This document shows, one piece after another, positions 1 through 9,515 of a stretch of 64,000 bases of DNA. Position 1 is the first letter of the stretch. Each line of letters opens with the position of its first letter. The translations under genes were made by a program, and so were the position numbers. Origin of the DNA: Liolophura sinensis (taxonomy: Eukaryota; Mollusca; Polyplacophora; Chitonida; Chitonidae); assembly GCF_032854445.1 (NCBI RefSeq), contig NW_027018047.1:40235-104234 (forward strand), written 5' to 3'. Below the pieces are notes generated by a model. The model was not told the origin of the DNA. It searched no databases and worked only from the letters and a program-made list of their open reading frames with translations.

Positions 1-48
1 TGGTTTCCATGGAGTAAGAGCCGTTGCTACGCATGTGATTATGACATA

Positions 49-58
49 AATGATCATT
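49..58. other. Perfect 10-bp palindrome AATGATCATT
   Basis: This is a perfect palindrome present in most monomers. Subtype changes alter it to AATGATTATT or AATGACCATT, which break the symmetry, so it is common but not universal. It lies about 15 bp downstream of the CACGTG/CATGTG box. No factor can be assigned from sequence alone. Confidence 0.6.
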
Positions 59-224
59 CAATTGTCGCTACAGCCAAAAGTATTGGTCGGAGAGCAACGC
101 GGATTGCACCATTCGATTTCTCGTCACAAAATACGTCGGATTAGCCTCTTACCAGCAGCACTGGAACAATTTTTCCACTTTTGCATTTTTGCCTGGTCTT
201 TTTGTTAATTGAAATCGGCTACAC

Positions 225-237
225 TGTACTCTGTACA
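225..237. other. Spaced dyad TGTAC-TCT-GTACA
   Basis: Two 5-bp inverted arms are separated by 3 bp. Most monomers keep it exactly. One subtype (for example near 7370, 12860 and 13955) reads TGTAC-TAT-GTACC, losing the outer pair while keeping GTAC in both arms. The spacing resembles a site for a dimeric DNA-binding protein; that reading is inference. Confidence 0.6.
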
Positions 238-316
238 ATCGCGACTGGTCATTACTATATTCAACTTTTGACTATAAGTTATGTGCCCTTCGGTAGCCCA
301 GAAGACCTGAAATATT

Positions 317-329
317 TGGGCTCAGCCCA
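317..329. other. Spaced dyad TGGGC-NNN-GCCCA
   Basis: The 5-bp arms flank a 3-bp spacer that varies between subtypes (TCA here; TAA, CAA and AAA elsewhere) while the arms are usually kept. Exceptions are subtypes reading TCGGC or TTGGC in the left arm. In the plus reading frame the TAA spacer is a stop codon, so spacer changes also open and close the recurrent plus-strand reading frame. Confidence 0.55.
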
Positions 330-386
330 TTTAACTCACCCAGCAATTGCCTTACTTCTAAGTCGAAGACAATCTCAATGTCTTTA

Positions 387-398
387 TCTACGTGTAGA
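387..398. other. Spaced dyad TCTAC-GT-GTAGA
   Basis: Two 5-bp inverted arms around a 2-bp spacer, within one of the most constant stretches of the monomer. I saw it intact in almost every copy; rare monomers near 59794, 61998 and 62547 have an A in the right arm. Function is unknown. Confidence 0.55.
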
Positions 399-431
399 AA
401 AACCACACCATTTGTACATAAAAAACACAAG

Positions 432-461
432 GTACTTGATACAGTCTGCTGTAAAAAGTAC
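432..461. other. 30-bp imperfect hairpin
   Basis: The outer arms GTACTT (432-437) and AAGTAC (456-461) are exact reverse complements. Inside them TACAG (440-444) pairs with CTGTA (449-453) around a 4-base loop TCTG. Only a 2x2 internal mismatch (GA opposite AA) interrupts the stem, giving 11 pairs. It recurs at the same place in nearly all monomers. Some subtypes weaken the right arm: AAAATGTAC near 4300, 19673 and 41694, AAAGTTAC near 8693 and 46103, AAAAATTAC near 52140, 54350 and 57094, and AAAGAGTAC near 36158 and 44988. It could form a cruciform or an RNA hairpin if transcribed; neither is shown here. Confidence 0.65.
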
Positions 462-533
462 AACTGAACACTGACCCACTTCAGTAAGGTGCCAAAAGAT
501 GCGGAATTGAGCCAGGCATCGGCAGCTGTTGAA

Positions 534-546
534 AAATTGCAAATTT
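534..546. other. Spaced dyad AAATT-GCA-AATTT
   Basis: A third 5-3-5 dyad, immediately upstream of the CCCTGGTTTCC box. Subtypes reading AAATATCC (common beyond 52 kb) lose one pair. The central ATTGCAAA resembles C/EBP-type sites, a weak match that I do not press. Confidence 0.5.
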
Positions 547-730
547 CCCTGGTTTCCATGGAGTAAGAGCCGTTGCTACGCATGTGATTATGACATAAAT
601 GATCATTCAATTCTCGCTACAGCCAAAAGTATTGGGTCGGAGAGCAACGCAGATTGCACCATTCGATTTCTCGTCACAAAATACGTCGGATTAGCCTCTT
701 ACTAGTAGCACTGGAACAGTTTTTCCACTT

Positions 731-1033
731 TTGCATTTTTGCCTGGTCTTTTTGTTAATTGAAATCGGCTACACTGTACTCTGTACAATCGCGACTGGTC
801 ATTACTATATTCAACTTTTGACTATAAGTTATGTGCCCTTCGGTAGCCCAGAAGACCTGAAATCTTTGGGCCAAGCCCATTTAACTCACCCAGCAATTGT
901 CTTACTTCTAAGTCCAAGACAATCTCAATGTCTTTATCTACGTGTAGAAAAACCAGACCATTTGAACATAAAAAACACAAGGTACTTGATACAGTCTGCT
1001 GTAAAAAGTACAACTGACCACAGACCCACATGA
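731..1033 (+). other. Recurrent plus-strand open frame, not a supported gene
   Basis: A 100-codon frame beginning MHFCLVFLLIEIGYT recurs in dozens of monomers in the same register, ending after 97 or 100 codons according to tail subtype. I recognise no family. Many monomers carry an in-frame TAA in GGGCTAAG, and single-base indels are tolerated throughout, so it is not under visible coding constraint. It overlaps an antisense frame of similar length. No start context, splice site or polyadenylation signal stands out. I annotate it only so that it is not mistaken for a gene family. Confidence 0.3.
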
Positions 1034-1160
1034 ATAAGGTGCCATAAGATGCGGAATTGAGGAAGGTATTGGCAGCTATTGAAAAATTGCAAATTTCCCT
1101 GGTTTCCATGGAGTAAGAGCCGTTGTTGTGCACGTGATTATGACATAAATGATTATTCAA
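822..1160 (-). other. Recurrent minus-strand open frame, not a supported gene
   Basis: A 112-codon frame beginning MNNHLCHNH or MNDHLCHNH recurs antisense in many monomers, truncated to 100 codons where the monomer has the GTCAAAT form. It overlaps the plus-strand frame over most of its length. I recognise no domain. Because monomer length is divisible by three, one stop-poor frame in the founder is enough to create many copies. Confidence 0.3.
1131..1138 (-). promoter_or_regulatory. E-box/CDEI-like site (ATCACGTG on minus strand)
   Basis: The plus strand reads CACGTGAT, a perfect CACGTG E-box that on the minus strand also fits RTCACRTG, the budding-yeast centromere element I consensus bound by bHLH proteins of the Cbf1 type. 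It recurs about once per monomer. The commonest variant, CATGTGAT, still fits RTCACRTG. A few monomers (CACTTGAT near 34080, 42920, 61077 and 63830; CACATGAT near 39626 and 53376) do not. The motif is short, so binding is inference. Confidence 0.35.
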
Positions 1161-2197
1161 TTGTCGCTACAGCCAAAAGTATTGGTCGGAGAGCAACGCG
1201 GATTGCACCATTCGATTTCTCGTCACAAAATACGTCGGATTAGCCTCTTACCAGCAGCACTGGAACAGTTTTTCCACTTTTGCATTTTTGCCTGGTCTTT
1301 TTGTTAACTGAAATCGGCTACACTGTACTCTGTACAATCGCGACTGGTCATCACTATATTCAACTTTTGACTATAAGTTATGTGCCCTTCGGTAGCCCAG
1401 AAGACGTCAAATGTTTGGGCTAAGCCCATTTAACTCACCCAGCAATGGCCTTACTTCTAAGTCGAAGACAATCTCAATGTCTTTATCTACGTGTAGAAAA
1501 ACCACACCATTTGTACATGAAAAACACAAGGTACTTGATACAGTCTGCTGTAAAAAGTACAACTAAACACTGACCCACATTTATAAGGTGCCAAAAGATG
1601 CGGAATTGGGCCAGGCATCGGAAGCTGTTAAAAAATTGCAAATATCCCTGGTTTCCATGGAGTAAGAGCCGTTGCTGGGCACGTGATTATGACATCAATG
1701 ATCATTCAATTGTCGCTACAGCCAAAAGTATTGGTCGGAGAGCAACGCGGTTTGCACCATTCGATTTGTCGTCACAAAATACGTCGGATTAGCCTCTTAC
1801 CAGCAGCACTGGAACAGTTTTTCCACTTTTGCTTTTTTGCCTGGTCTTTTTGTTAATTGAAATCGGCTACACTGTACTCTGTACAATCGCGACTGGTCAT
1901 TACTATATTCAACTTTTGACTATAAGTTATGTGCCCTTCGGTAGCCCAGAAGACGTCAAATCTTTGGGCTAAGCCCATTTAACTCACCCAGCAATTGTCT
2001 TACTTCTAAGTGCAAGACAATCTAAATGTCTTTATCTACGTGTAGAAAAACCAGACCATTTGTACATAAAAAACACAAGGTACTTGATACAGTCTGCTGT
2101 AAAAAGTACAACTGACCACAGACCCACATTTATAAGGTGCCAAAAGATGCGGAATTGAGCCAGGCATCGGCAGCTGTTGAAAAATTGCAAATTTACC

Positions 2198-3846
2198 TGG
2201 TTTCCATGGAGTAAGAGCCGTTGCTACGCATGTGATTATGACATAAATGATCATTCAATTGTCGCTACAGCCAAAAGTATTGGTCGGAGAGCAACGCGGA
2301 TTGCACCATTCGATTTCTCGTCACAAAATACGTCGGATTAGCCTCTTACCAGCAGCACTGGAACAATTTTTCCACTTTTGCATTTTTGCCTGGTCTTTTT
2401 GTTAATTGAAATCGGCTACACTGTACTCTGTACAATCGCGACTGGTCATTACTATATTCAACTTTTGACTATAAGTTATGTGCCCTTCGGTAGCCCAGAA
2501 GACCTGAAATATTTGGGCTCAGCCCATTTAACTCACCCAGCAATTGCCTTACTTCTAAGTCGAAGACAATCTCAATGTCTTTATCTACGTGTAGAAAAAC
2601 CACACCATTTGTACATAAAAAACACAAGGTACTTGATACAGTCTGCTGTAAAAAGTACAACTGAACACTGACCCACTTCAGTAAGGTGCCAAAAGATGCG
2701 GAATTGAGCCAGGCATCGGCAGCTGTTGAAAAATTGCAAATTTCCCTGGTTTCCATGGAGTAAGAGCCGTTGCTACGCATGTGATTATGACATAAATGAT
2801 CATTCAATTCTCGCTACAGCCAAAAGTATTGGTCGGAGAGCAACGCAGATTGCACCATTCGATTTCTCGTCACAAAATACGTCGGATTAGCCTCTTACTA
2901 GTAGCACTGGAACAGTTTTTTCCACTTTTGCATTTTTGCCTGGTCTTTTTGTTAATTGAAATCGGCTACACTGTACTCTGTACAATCGCGACTGGTCATT
3001 ACTATATTCAACTTTTGACTATAAGTTATGTGCCCTTCGGTAGCCCAGAAGACCTGAAATCTTTGGCCAAGCCCATTTAACTCACCCAGCAATTGTCTTA
3101 CTTCTAAGTCCAAGACAATCTCAATGTCTTTATCTACGTGTAGAAAAACCAGACCATTTGTACATAAAAAACACAAGGTACTTGATACAGTCTGCTGTAA
3201 AAAGTACAACTGACCACAGACCCACATGAATAAGGTGCCATAAGATGCGGAATTGAGGAAGGTATTGGCAGCTATTGAAAAATTGCAAATTTCCCTGGTT
3301 TCCATGGAGTAAGAGCCGTTGTTGTGCACGTGATTATGACATAAATGATTATTCAATTGTCGCTACAGCCAAAAGTATTGGTCGGAGAGCAACGCGGATT
3401 GCACCATTCGATTTCTCGTCACAAAATACGTCGGATTAGCCTCTTACCAGCAGCACTGGAACAGTTTTTCCACTTTTGCATTTTTGCCTGGTCTTTTTTG
3501 TTAACTGAAATCGGCTACACTGTACTCTGTACAATCGCGACTGGTCATCACTATATTCAACTTTTGACTATAAGTTATGTGCCCTTCGGTAGCCCAGAAG
3601 GACGTCAAATCTTTGGGCTAAGCCCATTTAACTCACCCAGCAATTGTCTTACTTCTAAGTCCAAGACAATCTCAATGTCTTTATCTACGTGTAGAAAAAC
3701 CACACCATTTGTACATAAAAAACACAAGGTACTTGATACAGTCTGCTGTAAAAAGTACAACTGACCACAGACCCAATTAAATAAGGTGCAAAAAAATGCG
3801 GAATTGAGCCAGGTATCGGCAGCTGTTGAAAAATTGCAAATTTCCC
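2198..3846. repeat. Left unit, copy 2 (three monomers)
   Basis: Monomers start at 2198, 2747 and 3296 and repeat the marks of the first three monomers in order. The third departs from copy 1 near 3604: it reads GTCAAATCTTTGGG rather than GTCAAATGTTTGGG and ends with an unusual AATTAAATAAGG tail. It also carries an extra T and an extra G, making 551 bp. Confidence 0.8.
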
Positions 3847-5248
3847 TGGTTTCCATGGAGTAAGAGCCGTTGCTGTGCACGTGATTATGACATAAATGAT
3901 CATTCAATTGTCACTACAGCCAAAAGTATTGGTCGGAGAGCAACGCGGTTTGCACCATTCGATTTGTCGTCACAAAATACGTCGGATTAGCCTCTTACCA
4001 GCAGCACTGGAACAGTTTTTCACTTTTGCATTTTTGCCTGGTCTTTTTGTTAATTGAAACCGGCTACACTGTACTCTGTACAATCGCGACTGGTCATTAC
4101 TATATTCAACTTTTGACTATAAGTTATGTGCCCTTCGGTAACCCAGAAGACCTGAAATCTTTGGGCCAAGCCCATTTAACTCACCCAGCAATTGTCTTAC
4201 TTCTAAGTGCAAGACAATCTCAATGTCTTTATCTACGTGTAGAAAAACCACACCATTTGTACATAAAAAACACAAGGTACTTGATACAGTCTGCTGTAAA
4301 ATGTACAACTGACCACAGACCCACATGAATAAGGTGCCAAAAGATGCGGAATTGAGCCAGGTATCGGCAGCTGTTGAAAAATTGCAAATTTCCCTGGTTT
4401 CCATGGAGTAAGAGCCGTTGTTGTGCACGTGATTATGATATAAATGATTATTCAATTGTCGCTACAGCCAAAAGTATTGGTCGGAGAGCAACGCGGATTG
4501 CACCATTCGATTTCTCGTCACAAAATACGTCGGATTAGCCTCTTACCAGCAGCTCTGGAACAGTTTTTCCACTTTTGCATTTTTGCCTGGTCTTTTTGTT
4601 AATTGAAATCGGCTACACTGTACTCTGTACAATCGCGACTGGTCATTACTATATTCAACTTTTGACTATAAGTTATGTGCCCTTCGGTAGCCCAGAAGAC
4701 CTGAAATCTTTGGGCCAAGCCCATTTAACTCACCCAGCAATTGTCTTACTTCTAAGTCCAAGACAATCTCAATGTCTTTATCTACGTGTAGAAAAACCAC
4801 ACCATTTGTACATAAAAAACACAAGGTACTTGATACAGTCTGCTGTAAAAAGTACAACTAAACACTGACCCACATTTATAAGGTGCCAAAAGATGCGGAA
4901 TTGGGCCAGGCATCGGAAGCTGTTAAAAAATTGCAAATTTCCCTGGTTTCCATGCAGTAAGAGCCGTTGCTGCGCACGTGATTATAATATCAATGACCAT
5001 TCAATTGTCGCTACAGCCAAAAGTATTAGTCGGACAGCCACGCGGTTTGCACCATTCGATTTGTCGTCACAAAATACGTCGGATTAGCCTCTTACCAGCA
5101 GCTCTGGAACTATTTTTCCAATTTTGCATTTTTGCTTGGTCTTTTTGTAAATTGAAATCGGCTACACTGTACTCTGTACCATCGCGACTGGTCATTACTA
5201 TATTCAACTTTTGACTATATGTTATGTGCCCTTCGGTAGCCCAGAAGA
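3847..5248. repeat. Divergent monomers between left-unit copies
   Basis: Monomers start at 3847, 4395 and 4944. The first has GAAACCGG, GGTAACCC and AAAATGTAC, the marks of the monomers at 19398 and 41421, so it belongs to the minority family of the 19.4 kb interlude. The monomer at 4944 carries GACCATTCAATTG and TGTACCATCG, matching the i-type monomers of the higher-order repeat at 13908 and 18849. This stretch is a patchwork of families that dominate elsewhere. Confidence 0.65.
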
Positions 5249-7140
5249 CGTCAAATGTTTGGGCTAAGGCCATTTAACTCACCCAGCAATGGCCTTACTT
5301 CTAAGTCGAAGACAATCTCAATGTCTTTATCTACGTGTAGAAAAACCACACCATTTGTACATGAAAAACACAAGGTACTTGATACAGTCTGCTGTAAAAA
5401 GTACAACTAAACACTGACCCACATTTATAAGGTGCCAAAAGATGCCGAATTGGGCCAGGCATCGGAAGCTGTTAAAAAATTGCAAATATCCCTGGTTTCC
5501 ATGGAGTAAGAGCCGTTGCTGGGCACGTGATTATGACATCAATGATCATTCAATTGTCGCTACAGCCAAAAGTATTGGTCGGAGAGCAACGCGGTTTGCA
5601 CCATTCGATTTGTCGTCACAAAATACGTCGGATTAGCCTCTTACCAGCAGCACTGGAACAATTTTTCCACTTTTGCATTTTTGCCTGGTCTTTTTGTTAA
5701 TTGAAATCGGCTACACTGTACTCTGTACAATCGCGACTGGTCATTACTATATTCAACTTTTGACTATAAGTTATGTGCCCTTCGGTAGCCCAGAAGACCT
5801 GAAATATTTGGGCTCAGCCCATTTAACTCACCCAGCAATTGCCTTACTTCTAAGTCGAAGACAATCTCAATGTCTTTATCTACGTGTAGAAAAAACCACA
5901 CCATTTGTACATAAAAAACACAAGGTACTTGATACAGTCTGCTGTAAAAAGTACAACTGAACACTGACCCACTTCAGTAAGGTGCCAAAAGATGCGGAAT
6001 TGAGCCAGGCATCGGCAGCTGTTGAAAAATTGCAAATTTCCCTGGTTTCCATGGAGTAAGAGCCGTTGCTACGCATGTGATTATGACATAAATGATCATT
6101 CAATTCTCGCTACAGCCAAAAGTATTGGTCGGAGAGCAACGCGGATTGCACCATTCGATTTCTCGTCACAAAATACGTCGGATTAGCCTCTTACTAGCAG
6201 CACTGGAACAGTTTTTCCACTTTTGCATTTTTGCCTGGTCTTTTTGTTAATTGAAATCGGCTACACTGTACTCTGTACAATCGCGACTGGTCATTACTAT
6301 ATTCAACTTTTGACTATAAGTTATGTGCCCTTCGGTAGCCCAGAAGACCTGAAATCTTTGGGCCAAGCCCATTTAACTCACCCAGCAATTGTCTTACTTC
6401 TAAGTCCAAGACAATCTCAATGTCTTTATCTACGTGTAGAAAAACCAGACCATTTGTACATAAAAAACACAAGGTACTTGATACAGTCTGCTGTAAAAAG
6501 TACAACTGACCACAGACCCACATGAATAAGGTGCCAAAAGATGCGGAATTGAGGAAGGTATTGGCAGCTATTGAAAAATTGCAAATTTCCCTGGTTTCCA
6601 TGGAGTAAGAGCCGTTGTTGTGCACGTGATTATGACATAAATGATTATTCAATTGTCGCTACAGCCAAAAGTATTGGTCGGAGAGCAACGCGGATTGCAC
6701 CATTCGATTTCTCGTCACAAAATACGTCGGATTAGCCTCTTACCAGCAGCACTGGAACAGTTTTTCTACTTTTGCATTTTTGCCTGGTCTTTTTGTTAAC
6801 TGAAATCGGCTACACTGTACTCTGTACAATCGCGACTGGTCATCACTATATTCAACTTTTGACTATAAGTTATGTGCCCTTCGGTAGCCCAGAAGACGTC
6901 AAATGTTTGGGCTAAGCCCATTTAACTCACCCAGCAATTGTCTTACTTCTAAGTCCAAGACAATCTCAATGTCTTTATCTACGTGTAGAAAAACCACACC
7001 ATTTGTACATAAAAAACACAAGGTACTTGATACAGTCTGCTGTAAAAAGTACAACTGACCACAGACCCAATTAAATAAGGTGCAAAAAAATGCGGAATTG
7101 AGCCAGGTATCGGCAGCTGTTGAAAAATTGCAAATTTCCC
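5249..7140. repeat. Left unit, copy 3, shortened by one monomer
   Basis: Monomers start at 5493, 6043 and 6592. The first part (5249-5613) matches 1405-1768 at offset 3844; from about 5660 it matches 2364 onward at offset 3295. The offset change is 549 bp, so this copy lacks exactly one monomer relative to the 1405-3600 stretch. The 3605-4010 stretch reappears at 6899-7305. Confidence 0.8.
5614..5660. other. Recombination junction inside a hybrid monomer
   Basis: To the left, the monomer carries TTTGTCGTCAC, as in monomer 1649. To the right, it carries GGAACAATTTTTCC and the TATTTGGGCTCAG mark of monomer 2198. The switch falls between 5614 and 5660 and removes one whole period, as expected for out-of-register exchange between neighbouring monomers. 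Confidence 0.7.
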
Positions 7141-9515
7141 TGGTTTCCATGGAGTAAGAGCCGTTGCTGTGCACGTGATTATGACATAAATGATCATTCA
7201 ATTGTCACTACAGCCAAAAGTATTGGTCGGAGAGCAACGCGGTTTGCACCATTCGATTTGTCGTCACAAAATACGTCGGATTAGCCTCTTACCAGCAGCA
7301 CTGGAACAATTTTTCCAATTTTGCATTTTTGCCTGGTCTTTTTGTAAATTGAAATCGGCTACACTGTACTATGTACCATCGCGACTGGTCATTACTATAT
7401 TCAACTTTTGACTATATGTTATGTGCCCTTCGGTAGCCCAGAAGACGTCAAATGTTTGGGCTAAGCCCATTTAACTCACCCAGCAATTGCCTTTCTTCTA
7501 AGTCGAAGACAATCTCAATGTCTTTATCTACGTGTAGAAAAACCACACCATTTGTACATGAAAAACACAAGGTACTTGATACAGTCTGCTGTAAAAAGTA
7601 CAACTAAACACTGACCCACTTCAGTAAGGTGCCAAAAGATGCGGAATTGAGCCAGGCATCGGCAGCTGTTGAAAAATTGCAAATTTCCCTGGTTTCCATG
7701 GAGTAAGAGCCGTTGCTACCCACGTGATTATGACATCAATGATCATTCAATTGTCGCTACAGCCAAGAGTATTGGTCGGAGAGCAACGCGGATTGCACCA
7801 TTCGATTTCTCGTCACAAAATACGTCGGATTAGCCTCTTACTAGTAGCACTGGAACAGTTTTTCCACTTTTGCATTTTTGCCTGGTCTTTTTGTTATTTG
7901 AAATCGGCTACACTGTACTCTGTACAATCGCGACTGGTCATTACTATATTCAACTTTTGACTATAAGTTATGTGCCCTTCGGTAGCCCAGAAGACCTGAA
8001 ATCTTTGGGCCAAGCCCATTTAACTCACCCAGCAATTGTCTTACTTCTAAGTCCAAGACAATCTCAATGTCTTTATCTACGTGTAGAAAAACCACACCAT
8101 TTGTACATAAAAAACACAAGGTACTTGACACAGACTGCTGTAAAAAGTACAACTGACCACAGACCCACATGAATAAGGTGCCAAAAGATGCGGAATTGGG
8201 CCAGGTATCGGCAGCTGTTGAAAAATTGCAAATTTCCCTGGTTTCCATGGAGTAAGAGCCGTTGTTGTGCACGTGATTATGACATAAATGATCATTTAAT
8301 TGTCGCTATCGCCAAAAGTATTGGTCGGAGACCAACGCGGTTTGCACCATTTGATTTCTCGTCACAAAATACGTCGGATTAGCCTCTTACCAGCAGCACT
8401 GGAACAGTTTTTCCACTTTTGCATTTTTACCTGGACTTTTTGTTAATTGAAATCGGCTACACTGTACTCTGTACAATCGCGACTGGTCATTACTATATTC
8501 AACTTTTGACTATAAGTTATGTGCCCTTCGGTAGCCCAGCAGACGTCAAATCTTTCGGCTAAGCCCATTTAACTCACCCAGCAATTGTCTTACTTCTAAG
8601 TCCAAGACAATCTCAATGTCTTTATCTACGTGTAGAAAAACCACACCATTTGTACATGAAAAACACAAGGTACTTGATACAGTCTGCTGTAAAAGTTACA
8701 ACTGATGACAAACCCAATTGAATAAGGTGCCAAAAGATGCGGAATTGAGCCAGGTATCGGCAGCTGTTGAAAAATTGCAAATTTCCCTGGTTTCCATGGA
8801 GTAAGAGCCGTTGCTGTGCACGTGATTATGACATCAATGATCATTCAATTGTCACTACAGCCAAAAGTATTGGTCGGAGAGCAACACGGTTTGCACCATT
8901 CGATTTGTCGTCACAAAATACGTCGGATTAGTCTCTTACCAGCAGCACTGGAACAATTTTTCACTTTTGCATTTTTGCCTGGTCTTTTTGTTAATTGAAA
9001 CCGGCTACACTGTACTCTGTACAATCGCGACTGGTCATTACTATATTCAACTTTTGACAATAAGTTATGTGCCCTTTGGTAGACCAGAAGACCTGAAATC
9101 TTGGGGACAAGCCCATTTAACTCACCCAGCAATTGTCTTACTTCTAAGTCCAAGACAATCTCAATGTCTTTATCTACGTGTAGAAAAACCACACCATTTG
9201 TACGTGAAAAACACAAGGTACTTGATACAGTCTGCTGTAAAAAGTACAACTGAACACTGACCCACTTCAGTAAGGTGCCAAAAGATGCGGAATTGAGCCA
9301 GGCATCGGCAGCTGTTGAAAAATTGCAAATTTCCCTGGTTTCCATGGAGTAAGAGCCGTTGCTACGCATGTGATTATGACATAAATGATCATTCAATTGT
9401 CGCTACAGCCAAAAGTATTGGTCGGAGAGCAACGCGGATTGCACCATTCGATTTCTCGTCACAAAATACGTCGGATTAGCCTCTTACTAGTAGCACTGGA
9501 ACAGTTTTTCCACTT
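7141..9515. repeat. Mosaic linker before the nine-monomer repeat
   Basis: Monomers start at 7141, 7690, 8239, 8788 and 9336. The first is a hybrid: its start matches 3847, its end has a mixed tail joining AACTAAACACTG to CACTTCAGTAAGG. From about 8440 the sequence matches 37.05 kb onward at an offset near 28.6 kb, with the rare marks ACTGATGACA, GCAACACGG, CCCTTTGGTAG and GGGACAAGCCC. Confidence 0.65.

Larger units (their letters stand above)
1..549 (+). repeat. Reference monomer (monomer 1) used for motif positions
   Basis: I use this monomer as the reference; phase zero is arbitrary. From left to right it holds an NcoI-type CCATGG box (8-13), a CATGTG or CACGTG box, the dyad AATGATCATT, a T-tract-rich stretch (about 170-205), a nearly invariant core around GCGACTGGTCATTACTATAT (241-260), the subtype-defining GACCTGAAAT (304-313), an A-tract-rich right half, a 30-bp hairpin (432-461), a variable tail (about 461-485) and an AAATT-GCA-AATTT dyad leading into the next monomer. 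549 equals 3 x 183, so reading frame is kept from monomer to monomer and the length is close to three nucleosome repeats. I found no internal sub-repeat among the three 183-bp thirds. Confidence 0.9.
1..2197. repeat. Left unit, copy 1 (four monomers)
   Basis: Monomers start at 1, 550, 1100 and 1649. The first 1.4 kb reappears at offset 2197 (2198-3600), including diagnostic marks such as ATATTTGGGCTCAGCCC in monomer 1, GAGGAAGGTATTGGCAGC in monomer 2 and TTAACTGAAATCGG in monomer 3. The part from about 1405 to 1810 instead matches 5249-5654. The left neighbour is outside the window. Confidence 0.8.

Noticed and set aside
104-124. RNA polymerase III B box (tRNA-derived SINE origin)
   Set aside because: CATTCGATTTC matches only about 7 of 11 positions of GGTTCGANTCC, and no A box at the right distance is convincing.
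534-546. C/EBP or octamer site in TTGCAAAT
   Set aside because: The match is short and imperfect (7 of 8 to the octamer), and the dyad explains it equally well.
1-549. Internal 183-bp sub-repeat within the monomer
   Set aside because: The three thirds show no alignable similarity by eye.
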